Below, piece by piece: positions 18,663 to 27,897 of a DNA stretch of 48,172 bases. Source of the DNA: an uncultured bacterium (GTDB lineage: Bacteria > Bacillota_A > Clostridia > Lachnospirales > Lachnospiraceae); contig CAJMOO010000003.1 in NCBI GenBank assembly GCA_905215045.1, forward strand, positions 1-48,172. Reading direction: 5' to 3'. Made by a program: the position numbers and the translations under genes. A model generated the notes under the pieces. That model saw only the letters and a list, made by a program, of their open reading frames with translations. It ran no database searches and was not told the origin of the DNA. How positions within the stretch are numbered: the first letter of the stretch is position 1; each line of letters opens with the position of its first letter.

Positions 18663-20345
18663 TTAATTCTTAGCAGTGAGGGCTTCATTCTCAGCAGCAA
18701 GTATTTCATCTTCATCTTCATCACTCATGGAATAAGCAATATTCACACTATGATCAGCAATACGCTCTAATTCAGAAAGCATATCGGAAAACAATAAACC
18801 AGCTCTTGGCTCACATTCGCCTTTGGCAAGACGTTTGATATGGTGTTTTTGATATCTGCGTTCCATTTTGTCAATCGAAGCTTCCAGAATTGCAATCTCA
18901 GCAAGCTTTTCTTCAGGTTTGTTGACACCATCTTGTTCCATGAAACATTCCAGGGAAAGTTTTAACAGTTTGGAAACAGCAGTGTACATCTTTTTGATTT
19001 CTTCTTTTGCATCTCCAGTAAGTCCAGTGTTATGTTTGATCTCTGTTTTTGTAAAATCAGCAAAATTTTCTGCGTGATCACCGATACGTTCGATATCATT
19101 AACAACATAAAACATGGAACCCAAGATCTTCTGATCGGCTAAAGGCAGTGATAGCTGGTTGGACTTTACCAGATAATCAGTGATCGCATGACTGACATTA
19201 TTGATATCTTCCTCGCGATGATAGACTTTATCAACAAATTCATTGGATTGATTTAGGAATCCGTGGATGGCATGGTCTAAATTCTCCTGTGCCATATTAG
19301 CCATACGTCTTAACTCATTCTTCGCCTGAGGGATCATTGTTGCAGGAGATTTTAAGGAAATCTCTGTAATATACTGCAGTTCATTATGGTGAACTTTTTC
19401 ATCTTTTCCACGGATGATCTTCTCTGTTAATGCAACAACTAAAGGTGTACATGGGAACATAAATAACACTTCAATGATCTTAAATGTTGTATGAGCATTT
19501 GCAACACTTCGTCCAAGATTTCCACCGGAAATACTTAAGAAAAAGTTTGTGATAGGAGTAAGTGCAAAGCTAAGTCCTGTAAAAATGATGATACTTCCAA
19601 ATATATTAAATAAGAAATGGATCATCGCAGCACGTTTTGCACCTTTGTTACCACTTAAGCTGGCAAGCAATGCGGACACACAAGATCCCATATTACATCC
19701 AAGAATAATAAAGAAGCAGATTGGAAGATGCAATAATCCCTGAGATGCCATCAAAAGAACGATACTTACAGTAACAGAAGAACTCTGTAAGATCGCAGTC
19801 ATGATAAATCCAAATAAAACACCAAGGAAATGGTTATCCAGTGTCTGAAGGTAAGATGTGATCAAAGGTGAATCCCTTAACACAGACATAGCGCTTGACA
19901 TGGAAGTTAAGCCCATAAATAAAACACCAAATCCAAGAATAACTTCTCCCACTTTCTGGACGGTAGGATTATTCATAAATAATACCATAATAACACCTGC
20001 CATTAAAAAGACAGGGGCAATCTCAGAAAGGTTAAAAGAAACAAGCTGAGAAGTAACAGTAGTACCAATGTTAGCACCAAGGATAACCCCAGCAGCCTGA
20101 GACAGGTTCATAAGCCCTGCATTTACAAAGCTGACTACCATAACAGTAGCAGCACTAGAGGACTGAATAACAGCGGTAAAAAAGATTCCGACTAACATAC
20201 CCGTTAAACGGTTTGTAGTAAATATTTCAAGAATCCGGCGAAGTTTCGCACCGGCAGCTTTCTCAAGTCCATCGCTCATCAGTTTCATCCCATAAAGAAA
20301 GAGGCCAAGGCCTCCCATCAGAGCAAGTATGATAGTATAGTTCAT
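18663..20345 (-). CDS. Na/phosphate cotransporter family protein with PhoU-like domain
   Basis: The 560-aa membrane protein imports phosphate, probably with sodium. The first 310 residues hold two Na/Pi-cotransporter repeats, each with the characteristic QSSS motif (QSSSAATVMVV and QSSSVTVSIVL), plus GANIGTT and GCNMGSCVSA. The C-terminal roughly 220 residues form a cytoplasmic helical PhoU-like domain (RIGDHAENF and ERIADHSVNIAYSM). On the minus strand AAGGAG lies 9 nt before the ATG. It is the only minus-strand gene and has its own promoter and terminator. Bacterial NptA/YjbB proteins with PhoU domains may also export phosphate, so direction is not certain. Confidence 0.93.
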   Translation of the reverse strand: MNYTIILALMGGLGLFLYGMKLMSDGLEKAAGAKLRRILEIFTTNRLTGMLVGIFFTAVIQSSSAATVMVVSFVNAGLMNLSQAAGVILGANIGTTVTSQLVSFNLSEIAPVFLMAGVIMVLFMNNPTVQKVGEVILGFGVLFMGLTSMSSAMSVLRDSPLITSYLQTLDNHFLGVLFGFIMTAILQSSSVTVSIVLLMASQGLLHLPICFFIILGCNMGSCVSALLASLSGNKGAKRAAMIHFLFNIFGSIIIFTGLSFALTPITNFFLSISGGNLGRSVANAHTTFKIIEVLFMFPCTPLVVALTEKIIRGKDEKVHHNELQYITEISLKSPATMIPQAKNELRRMANMAQENLDHAIHGFLNQSNEFVDKVYHREEDINNVSHAITDYLVKSNQLSLPLADQKILGSMFYVVNDIERIGDHAENFADFTKTEIKHNTGLTGDAKEEIKKMYTAVSKLLKLSLECFMEQDGVNKPEEKLAEIAILEASIDKMERRYQKHHIKRLAKGECEPRAGLLFSDMLSELERIADHSVNIAYSMSDEDEDEILAAENEALTAKN

Positions 20346-20371
20346 ACGACAGTTCTCCTTCTTAACAATAA

Positions 20372-20388
20372 CTTAACATAAATATTAC
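20372..20388. promoter_or_regulatory. PHO-box-like direct repeat in the transporter 5' region
   Basis: TTAACA at 20372-20377 and TTAACA at 20383-20388 are separated by 5 bp, an 11-bp period. This matches the spacing and core of the PhoP box described in Bacillus subtilis. Only two copies are present, and they lie just downstream of the predicted minus-strand -10, near the start point or 5' UTR. The PhoP link is inference from the motif and the phosphate-transport gene. Confidence 0.45.
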
Positions 20389-20392
20389 TTAT

Positions 20393-20421
20393 ATTTTACT
20401 TTAAACGAAGCAATGTGACAA
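20393..20421 (-). promoter_or_regulatory. Promoter for the Na/phosphate cotransporter
   Basis: On the minus strand TTGTCA (20421-20416) and TAAAAT (20398-20393) are 17 bp apart. This gives a start point near 20386 and a 5' UTR of about 40 nt with a good ribosome binding site. Confidence 0.6.
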
Positions 20422-20470
20422 GAAAAATATCGAAAAATTTGGTTGAAGAGTAGTTGCCACAAAATTAAAA

Positions 20471-20499
20471 TTGTCTAAGCAGAACATTCATGTTATAAT
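20471..20499 (+). promoter_or_regulatory. Promoter for the miaB-mutS-mutL group
   Basis: TTGTCT at 20471-20476 and TATAAT at 20494-20499 are 17 bp apart, about 50 bases before the miaB ATG. It is divergent from the transporter promoter. No other promoter was evident up to miaA. Confidence 0.7.
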
Positions 20500-20552
20500 C
20501 AAAGATACTGTAAAAATAGAGATGAATTATATAAAGTAGGAGAAATAATAGA

Positions 20553-21965
20553 ATGGAACAGTTAAAGAACGAGTCGTCAAGACAGTATGAATATATGGAA
20601 GAAATGAAAAAATGGGTTCAGAAAAAGTCTGAAGAATTGGGAAGAAAGCTCACATGCCATGTAACCACATTTGGCTGCCAGATGAATGAAAAAGACTCTG
20701 AAAAGTTATTAGGGATCTTAGAAACGATCGGATATGAAGAAGTTGAAACAGAAGAAGCAGACTTCCTGATCTTTAATACATGTACAGTTCGTGAGAATGC
20801 CAATACAAAGTTATATGGACATTTGGGGCAGGTTAAGAAGATGAAAGAGAGAAATCCACAGATGATGATCGGGTTATGTGGATGTATGATGCAGGAAGAG
20901 CATGTGATTGAGAAGATTCGTACAAGTTACAAATTTGTAGATATTATTTTTGGAACACATAATATCTTTAAATTAGCAGAATTATTAAAGGCAAGAGTTG
21001 ATTCCAAAGGAATGATCGTTGATATCTGGAAAGATACAGACCAGATCGTGGAAGATCTTCCAAGTGATCGTAAATTCTCTTTTAAATGTGGAGTGAATAT
21101 CATGTATGGATGCAATAACTTCTGCAGTTACTGTATCGTGCCATATGTAAGAGGAAGAGAAAGAAGCCGTAAGCCAGAAGATATCATCAAAGAAGTAAAG
21201 CAGGTCGTATCAGAAGGTGTCAAAGAAGTGATGCTTCTTGGACAGAATGTAAATTCTTATGGAAAGACATTAGAAGAACCAATGTCATTTGCTGAATTAT
21301 TAAGAGAAGTAGAGAAAGTCGAAGGACTAGAAAGAATCCGTTTTATGACACCACATCCAAAGGATTTATCGGATGATCTGATCGAAGTGATGGCAACAAG
21401 CAAGAAAGTATGTAAACATATGCATCTTCCAATGCAGTCAGGAAGCAGCCGCCTGTTAAAATTGATGAATCGTCATTATACAAAAGAACAGTATGTGGCA
21501 CTTGCTAAGAAGATTCAGGAGAGAATCCCTGGAGTGTCTTTTACAACAGATATTATCGTAGGATTCCCTGGAGAGACAGAAGAAGATTTCAAGGAGACAT
21601 TAGACGTTGTAAGAGAAGTTGGATTTGACAGTGCATACACATATGTATATTCGAAACGTTCCGGAACACCAGCAGCGAGCATGGAAGATCAGGTGGACAA
21701 AGATGTGATCAAAGATCGTTTTGACAGACTTCTTGCCTTATTAAAAGAGACATCTGCAAAGAATTGCAAGAAGAAAGTCGGAGATATCGAGAGAGTTCTG
21801 ATCGAAGAAGAGAATACGCACGAAGAAGGAATGTTAACAGGAAGATTGGAAAATAACCTGTTAGTTCATTTTAAAGGATGTAAAGAACAGATTGGTACAA
21901 TGGCAGATGTTAAATTAGTTGAGGAAAAAGGTTTCTATTATATGGGAGAGCAGATCCATGGCTAA
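20553..21965 (+). CDS. miaB: tRNA-2-methylthio-N6-isopentenyladenosine-37 synthase MiaB
   Basis: MiaB is a radical SAM methylthiotransferase that thiomethylates i6A37 in tRNAs reading UNN codons; i6A itself is made by MiaA, encoded downstream. The 470-aa protein has an N-terminal UPF0004 domain with Cys42, Cys77 and Cys111 (GCQMNE, NTCTVREN, CGCMMQ) for the auxiliary cluster. The radical SAM CxxxCxxC is Cys187, Cys191 and Cys194 (CNNFCSYC). A C-terminal TRAM domain follows. About 30 extra N-terminal residues precede the core. TAGGAGA supports the ATG. The stop codon overlaps the start of mutS by 8 nt. Confidence 0.96.
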   Translation: MEQLKNESSRQYEYMEEMKKWVQKKSEELGRKLTCHVTTFGCQMNEKDSEKLLGILETIGYEEVETEEADFLIFNTCTVRENANTKLYGHLGQVKKMKERNPQMMIGLCGCMMQEEHVIEKIRTSYKFVDIIFGTHNIFKLAELLKARVDSKGMIVDIWKDTDQIVEDLPSDRKFSFKCGVNIMYGCNNFCSYCIVPYVRGRERSRKPEDIIKEVKQVVSEGVKEVMLLGQNVNSYGKTLEEPMSFAELLREVEKVEGLERIRFMTPHPKDLSDDLIEVMATSKKVCKHMHLPMQSGSSRLLKLMNRHYTKEQYVALAKKIQERIPGVSFTTDIIVGFPGETEEDFKETLDVVREVGFDSAYTYVYSKRSGTPAASMEDQVDKDVIKDRFDRLLALLKETSAKNCKKKVGDIERVLIEEENTHEEGMLTGRLENNLLVHFKGCKEQIGTMADVKLVEEKGFYYMGEQIHG

Positions 21966-24585
21966 AAAAGGAAAACTGACACCAATGATGCAGCAGTATA
22001 TGCAGATCAAAGAAGAGAATAAAGATTGTATCTTATTTTATCGTCTCGGAGATTTCTATGAGATGTTCTTTGATGATGCACTGACAGCATCCAAAGAATT
22101 AGAGATCACATTAACAGGGAAGAACTGTGGACTTGAGGAGCGCGCACCAATGTGTGGCGTTCCTTATCATGCTGTGGATTCCTATTTAAATAAATTAGTA
22201 GAAAAAGGATATAAAGTCGGGATCTGTGAGCAGGTTGAAGATCCAAGCCAGGCAAAGGGAATCGTAAAACGAGAGATCGTGCGTATTGTAACGCCAGGAA
22301 CGAATATTTCCCAGCAGAGTCTTGATGATGAGAAGAATAACTATCTGATGTGTATTTTTGCAAATGATGGAAGTTACGGAATTTCATTTGTTGATGTTAC
22401 AACGGGGGATTTTAGAACAACATCAATGGATAGTTTAGCGAAAGTCAGAGATGAGATCTTCAAGTTCGAGCCGGCAGAGATCATTTGTAATGATGCATTT
22501 TTGATCAGTGGCATGGATTTTGATTACTTAAAAGACAAGATGTCGATCGTGATCTCAAGCATTGAGCCATACCATTTTGATGAAGAACAGGCAGAGGAAA
22601 GGATCAAGCGTCAGTTCAAAGTAGGGAATTTAGAAGGTCTTGGACTTTTGGATCATCCAATGGGAGTGATCGCAACTGGTGCATTGCTTGGATATCTTCA
22701 TGAGACACAGAAGAGTTCTCTGGATCATCTGATGCATATTGAAGCTTATGAGACAAGTGAATTTATGATCATCGACAGCTCCAGCCGTAGAAATTTGGAA
22801 CTTTGTGAGACATTACGTGATAAACAAAAAAAAGGGTCACTCTTATGGGTCTTAGATAAGACAAAAACAGCTATGGGTGCCAGAATGCTAAGAAACATGG
22901 TTGAGCAGCCATTGGTGGACAAGAAAAAGATCGAAGAGAGATACGATGCGATCACAACACTTACGGATCAGACAATCGTAAGAGAAGAATTAAGAGAATA
23001 CTTAAATCCAATCTATGATCTGGAACGTTTAATGACAAAAGTAAGTTATAAGACAGCGAATCCAAGAGATATGATCGCATTTAAAACATCGTTGGAATTA
23101 CTGCCTGCGATCAAAACAGTTCTTGAAGAATGCAAAGATCCATTATTGTCTGGATTAAGAGAAGATTTAGATCCATTGGAAGATATCCACAATCTTTTGG
23201 AAGATTCCATCATTGAAGAACCACCGCTTGCGATCAAAGAAGGTGGGATCATCAAGGAAGGATTCAAGGAAGATATAGACAAATTAAAACGTGCTAAAAC
23301 AGAAGGAAAGCAATGGTTGATGGAACTTGAGGAACGGGAACGTGAAAAAACAGGGATCAAGAACTTAAAGATCAAGTTCAATAAAGTATTTGGGTACTAT
23401 TTAGATGTGACAAATTCCTACAAAGATCTTGTACCTGATCATTATATCCGTAAGCAGACACTGGCCAATTCCGAACGTTACACAACCGAAGAATTAAACC
23501 AGCTGGCGGATACGATCCTGGGTTCCGAAGACCGTCTGTATGCGTTAGAATATGAGACTTATGTTATGATCCGTGAAACATTAGCAGGAGAGATGGAACG
23601 AATCTCAAGAACAGCGAATGTGATCGCACAGATCGATGCACTTGCCTCCCTTGCATATGTCGCAGAACGCAATCATTTTGTACGTCCGAAGTTAAATGTC
23701 AGAGGGACGATTGATATCAAGGATGGAAGACATCCGGTTGTGGAGCAGGTGATCCCAAATGATATGTTTATTTCTAATGATACATATCTTGATAACAAGA
23801 AGAATCGTGTAGCGATCATCACGGGACCAAACATGGCAGGTAAATCAACCTATATGAGACAGGTTGCCCTGATCGTATTAATGGCACAGATCGGTTCCTT
23901 TGTACCAGCTGCGAAAGCAAATATCGGTATTGTAGACCGTATCTTTACAAGAGTCGGAGCTTCTGATGACCTTGCTTCCGGACAGAGTACATTTATGGTT
24001 GAGATGAGTGAAGTTGCCAATATTTTAAGAAATGCAACGAAAAACAGTTTGTTGATCTTAGACGAGATCGGACGTGGAACGAGTACATTTGATGGGTTGT
24101 CTATTGCATGGGCAGTTGTGGAATATATCAGCAATTCCAAGCTCCTCGGTGCAAAAACTCTGTTTGCGACACATTATCATGAACTGACAGAGTTAGAAGG
24201 TAAGATCGACAGTGTACATAACTACTGCATTGCTGTCAAAGAACAGGGAGATGACATTGTGTTCCTGCGCAAGATCGTAAAAGGTGGTGCAGATAAGAGT
24301 TATGGAGTACAGGTTGCAAAACTTGCCGGAGTCCCAGATGCCGTGATCAATCGAGCAAAAGAGATCGCAAGAGAATTAGAAGAACATGATCTGACGTCAG
24401 GAGCGAAGGATATCATGCCATATGGAGAGGCACAACAGTTAAGTTTCTTCAGAGAAAGCGATGAACCAACGATGGAACATCCATTTATGGCAGAACTAAG
24501 AGAAAAAGACCTTTCTGACATGACACCGCTGGAAGCATTGAATTATTTATATGTGTTACAGGAGAAGTTAAAGAACGAGGAGTAA
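21958..24585 (+). CDS. mutS: DNA mismatch repair protein MutS
   Basis: MutS recognises mispairs and small loops and recruits MutL. The 875-aa protein has the mismatch-reading Phe-Tyr-Glu (Phe33 to Glu35 in GDFYEMF), the connector and lever domains, and the ATPase domain with Walker A GPNMAGKST at 623-631, LLILDEIGRGTST and FATHYHEL. Length and order fit MutS1. The ATG at 21958 lies in the last codons of miaB, with GGGAG at 21944-21948; an earlier in-frame ATG at 21919 has no conserved sequence behind it. mutL follows after 4 nt. Confidence 0.98.
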   Translation: MAKKGKLTPMMQQYMQIKEENKDCILFYRLGDFYEMFFDDALTASKELEITLTGKNCGLEERAPMCGVPYHAVDSYLNKLVEKGYKVGICEQVEDPSQAKGIVKREIVRIVTPGTNISQQSLDDEKNNYLMCIFANDGSYGISFVDVTTGDFRTTSMDSLAKVRDEIFKFEPAEIICNDAFLISGMDFDYLKDKMSIVISSIEPYHFDEEQAEERIKRQFKVGNLEGLGLLDHPMGVIATGALLGYLHETQKSSLDHLMHIEAYETSEFMIIDSSSRRNLELCETLRDKQKKGSLLWVLDKTKTAMGARMLRNMVEQPLVDKKKIEERYDAITTLTDQTIVREELREYLNPIYDLERLMTKVSYKTANPRDMIAFKTSLELLPAIKTVLEECKDPLLSGLREDLDPLEDIHNLLEDSIIEEPPLAIKEGGIIKEGFKEDIDKLKRAKTEGKQWLMELEEREREKTGIKNLKIKFNKVFGYYLDVTNSYKDLVPDHYIRKQTLANSERYTTEELNQLADTILGSEDRLYALEYETYVMIRETLAGEMERISRTANVIAQIDALASLAYVAERNHFVRPKLNVRGTIDIKDGRHPVVEQVIPNDMFISNDTYLDNKKNRVAIITGPNMAGKSTYMRQVALIVLMAQIGSFVPAAKANIGIVDRIFTRVGASDDLASGQSTFMVEMSEVANILRNATKNSLLILDEIGRGTSTFDGLSIAWAVVEYISNSKLLGAKTLFATHYHELTELEGKIDSVHNYCIAVKEQGDDIVFLRKIVKGGADKSYGVQVAKLAGVPDAVINRAKEIARELEEHDLTSGAKDIMPYGEAQQLSFFRESDEPTMEHPFMAELREKDLSDMTPLEALNYLYVLQEKLKNEE

Positions 24586-24589
24586 TTTT

Positions 24590-26527
24590 ATGGCGAAGAT
24601 ACAATTACTAGATCAAAAGACGATCGATAATATTGCAGCAGGAGAAGTTATTGAACGGCCAGCTTCTGTTGTCAAAGAGCTTGTGGAAAATGCAGTGGAT
24701 GCAAAAGCAAATGCAGTGACTGTGGAGATCAAAGACGGCGGAATGACATTGATCAGGGTAACTGACAATGGGATCGGAATTCCAAAAGATCAGGTAAAGA
24801 CTGCATTTTTACGTCATGCGACAAGCAAGATCCGTTCGGTTGAAGATCTGTTAAGTGTATCTTCGCTTGGATTTCGAGGAGAGGCATTATCAAGTATCAG
24901 CGCAGTTGCACAGGTTGAGCTGGTAACGAAGACTGCAGAAAGCTTCAGTGGAGTATCCTATAAGATCTATGGAGGCGAGGAAGAAGCTTTTGAAGATATC
25001 GGAGCACCCGATGGAACAACATTTCTGGTAAAAAATCTGTTTTATAATACGCCAGCAAGAAGAAAATTTTTAAAGAGTGCGACAACCGAAGCAGGGTATG
25101 TGGAACAGATGATGGTACACATTGCCCTAAGTCATCCGGAAATCTCATTTAAATTTATCCATAACAATAAAAATAAGATTTACACTTCTGGAAATGGCAA
25201 GGTAAAGGACATCATCTATCATATTTATGGGCGAGATGTGGCGGGAGCATTGATCCCGATAGAAGCACAAAATGAAGATGTGAAAGTTACAGGATTTGTT
25301 GCAAAACCGTATGTTTCCAGAGGAAACAGAAACTATGAGAGCTACTTTATCAATGGAAGATATATCAAAAGCTCGATTATTTACAAGGCAATTGAAGAAG
25401 GATATCGTACCTTTACGATGAAACACAGATATCCATTTGTGTGCCTTGATTTCAAGATCGATCAGGAGCTGTTGGATGTGAATGTTCATCCGACGAAGAT
25501 GGAGATCCGTTTTCGAAATGGAAGAGAAATCTACGAGCTTGTAGTAGATGCAGTCAGAGCGGCATTACTTCAGAAAGATCTGGTGCAGGATGTATTAAGA
25601 GAGACACCGAAGAAGAAAGAATTGCCGAAGACAAAAGAAGTGAAAAAGCCTGAGCCATTTGAGGTGAACCGAAGGAAAGAAGAGGTTCAGAAGGTAGATC
25701 AGCAAGGGCAAGGTGTACAACAGCAGGTTGAAAAGCAAAGGCAAGGTGTACAACAACAGATTGAAAAGCTGTCACATCCTGTAAAGAAAACACCAACAGC
25801 CAGCGAATCATCAAAAAATACAAAGAAACCGACTTATGCAGGCTTAAACTACAATACTCAGAAAAAAGAATTTCCACAATACAAGACCGATGAATTAAGC
25901 AGCAATCAGATGACACTAAGAGAAGATCCAGTATTTTCAGTTCAGGCAAGACCTGACCGCAAGATCTTAGGTCAGCTCTTTAAGACATATTGGCTTATTG
26001 AGTACGAAGACCAGTTATTTATCATGGACCAGCATGCAGCACATGAAAAAGTCAATTATGAGAGGCTGATGAAGAATTTCAAAGAAAAAGAAATATACAG
26101 CCAGAGATTAGAACCGCCAATGGTTGTGACAGTTTCTATGACGGAAGCAGAAGCGTTAACAAGATACAAAGATGCATTCGCAGGTCTAGGATTTACGATC
26201 GAATCTTTTGGTGGGAATGAATATTGTATCCGGGAAGTTCCAGCCAATCTCTATGGAATCGGGGAAAGAGACTTATTTATGGAACTTTTAGATGCGGTAA
26301 GTCAGGAAAATGGTACCTTGGATACAGAAGTGATCGCATCAAAGATTGCGACAATGGCATGTAAGATGTCGATCAAGGGGAATCAGAGAGTATCGTTAAT
26401 GGAAGTAGAACATCTTTTAGATGAACTGATGAAGTTGGAAAATCCATACCAGTGTCCACATGGAAGACCAACGATCATCAAGATGAGTAAGTATGAGATA
26501 GACAAGAAATTTAAGAGGATCGTATAG
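24590..26527 (+). CDS. mutL: DNA mismatch repair protein MutL with endonuclease motif
   Basis: MutL links mismatch recognition to strand excision. The 645-aa protein has an N-terminal GHKL ATPase (ELVENAVDA, DNGIGI, GFRGEAL), a variable linker around 330-440 and a C-terminal dimerisation domain. That domain carries DQHAAHEKVNYE at 480-491, matching the DQHA(X)2E(X)4E nuclease motif, and the late CPHGRP motif. This is the nicking type of MutL found in bacteria without MutH. The linker contains an 11-residue near-repeat rich in glutamine. It is 4 nt after mutS and 25 nt before cdd. Confidence 0.97.
   Translation: MAKIQLLDQKTIDNIAAGEVIERPASVVKELVENAVDAKANAVTVEIKDGGMTLIRVTDNGIGIPKDQVKTAFLRHATSKIRSVEDLLSVSSLGFRGEALSSISAVAQVELVTKTAESFSGVSYKIYGGEEEAFEDIGAPDGTTFLVKNLFYNTPARRKFLKSATTEAGYVEQMMVHIALSHPEISFKFIHNNKNKIYTSGNGKVKDIIYHIYGRDVAGALIPIEAQNEDVKVTGFVAKPYVSRGNRNYESYFINGRYIKSSIIYKAIEEGYRTFTMKHRYPFVCLDFKIDQELLDVNVHPTKMEIRFRNGREIYELVVDAVRAALLQKDLVQDVLRETPKKKELPKTKEVKKPEPFEVNRRKEEVQKVDQQGQGVQQQVEKQRQGVQQQIEKLSHPVKKTPTASESSKNTKKPTYAGLNYNTQKKEFPQYKTDELSSNQMTLREDPVFSVQARPDRKILGQLFKTYWLIEYEDQLFIMDQHAAHEKVNYERLMKNFKEKEIYSQRLEPPMVVTVSMTEAEALTRYKDAFAGLGFTIESFGGNEYCIREVPANLYGIGERDLFMELLDAVSQENGTLDTEVIASKIATMACKMSIKGNQRVSLMEVEHLLDELMKLENPYQCPHGRPTIIKMSKYEIDKKFKRIV
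25707..25769 (+). repeat. 33-bp tandem near-repeat in the mutL linker
   Basis: Two units begin at 25707 and 25740, each starting GGCAAGGTGTACAACA. They encode GQGVQQQVEKQ and RQGVQQQIEKL. The repeat is in frame, in the region between the ATPase and nuclease domains that is normally variable. Confidence 0.75.
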
Positions 26528-26552
26528 TGAAAACAGGCAAGGAGGGAAGAAT

Positions 26553-26930
26553 ATGACAGATCAGGAATTATTAGATCTTGCAGATAAAGCAAAAGAGAAA
26601 GCATACGCACCATATTCCAGATTTCAAGTAGGAGCAGCAATTCTTACCAAAGAAGGAAAAGTATTCACCGGGTGTAATGTGGAGAATTCTTCTTATGGAG
26701 CAGCTGTTTGTGCAGAGAGAACAGCGGCAGTCAAAGCTGTCAGTGAAGGATATCATGACTTTGAAATGATCGCGATTGCATCCAATGGCAGTGACAAAGA
26801 AACGGTTTATCCATGTGGGATCTGCCGCCAGTTTCTACATGAATTCAATCCAGATCTGAAAGTGATCTGTCAAAGCCCAGATGGATTTGAAACATATCGA
26901 TTATCAGAACTTATGCCGAAAGGATTTTAA
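26553..26930 (+). CDS. cdd: Cytidine deaminase
   Basis: Cdd is a cytosolic zinc enzyme of pyrimidine salvage that converts cytidine or deoxycytidine to uridine or deoxyuridine. The 125-aa protein is of the small tetrameric Gram-positive type. Zinc ligands are Cys53, Cys88 and Cys91, and Glu55 in CAE is the catalytic proton shuttle (VCAERTA and PCGICRQ). AAGGAGGG gives a strong ribosome binding site. It sits between mutL and miaA, which are otherwise commonly adjacent, and is 4 nt from miaA. Confidence 0.96.
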   Translation: MTDQELLDLADKAKEKAYAPYSRFQVGAAILTKEGKVFTGCNVENSSYGAAVCAERTAAVKAVSEGYHDFEMIAIASNGSDKETVYPCGICRQFLHEFNPDLKVICQSPDGFETYRLSELMPKGF

Positions 26931-26934
26931 ATAA

Positions 26935-27897
26935 ATGAAACCAATGGTAATTTTAACAGGACCGACAGCAGTTGGAAAAACAGAACTGTCGATCCGATTA
27001 GCAAAGATCTTAGATGCAGAGATCATTTCCGCAGATTCTATGCAGGTTTATAAGAAGATGGATATCGGAACTGCCAAGATCATGCCGGAAGAGATGGAAG
27101 GGATCAAGCATTATCTGGTAGATGAACTTGATCCTAAAGAAGAATTTCATGTAGCGAGATTTCAGCAGATGGCAAAAGATGCCCTAAAGGAAATCTATGC
27201 AAAAGGCAAGATTCCACTGATCGTCGGTGGAACAGGATTCTATATCCAAAGTCTTTTATATGATATTGATTTCACAAAAGAAGATGGAGACCAGGAGTAC
27301 AGAAAACAACTGGAAGAAAAAGCTAAAACAGAAGGAAACGACAGTTTATACGAGATGTTAAAACAAGTCGATCCAAAATCTACAGAAAAGATTCATAAAA
27401 ATAATGTAAAGCGGGTGATCCGTGCATTAGAATTTTATAAATTAAATGGATATCCGATCTCAGAGCATAATGAGAAAGAAGCAGCAAAGACTTCACCATA
27501 TAATTTTGCTTATTTTGTATTAAACCACAAAAGAGATATCTTATATGACAGAATCAATCGTCGTGTTGATATTATGGCGGAACAAGGATTGATCGATGAA
27601 GTAAAACGATTAAAAGAAGAAGGATATGAAAAAACAATGGTTTCCATGCAGGGAATCGGGTATCGTCAGGTGTTTGAGTATTTAGAAGGAAATCTTTCTT
27701 TGGAGGATACGATCGAACAGATCAAGAAAGACACCAGACATTTTGCAAAGCGTCAGCTGACTTGGTTTGGAAGAGAAAAGGAAGTCTGTATGGTAGATAA
27801 ATCACAATTTGGGTCAGAAGATGAGATTTTAACATATATGCTTACAATATTAAAAGAAAAGGGGATCTATGATGGATCAGTTAAAGAACTATTATAA
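26935..27897 (+). CDS. miaA: tRNA dimethylallyltransferase MiaA
   Basis: MiaA adds a dimethylallyl group to A37 of tRNAs, giving the substrate for MiaB. The 320-aa protein has the P-loop GPTAVGKT (9-16), ISADSMQVYKKMDIGTAK, VGGTGFY and the late GIGYRQ motif. The start is 4 nt after cdd with AAAGGA in the end of cdd. The last 29 nt overlap the next gene. In Bacillus hfq follows miaA; here it does not. Confidence 0.97.
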   Translation: MKPMVILTGPTAVGKTELSIRLAKILDAEIISADSMQVYKKMDIGTAKIMPEEMEGIKHYLVDELDPKEEFHVARFQQMAKDALKEIYAKGKIPLIVGGTGFYIQSLLYDIDFTKEDGDQEYRKQLEEKAKTEGNDSLYEMLKQVDPKSTEKIHKNNVKRVIRALEFYKLNGYPISEHNEKEAAKTSPYNFAYFVLNHKRDILYDRINRRVDIMAEQGLIDEVKRLKEEGYEKTMVSMQGIGYRQVFEYLEGNLSLEDTIEQIKKDTRHFAKRQLTWFGREKEVCMVDKSQFGSEDEILTYMLTILKEKGIYDGSVKELL

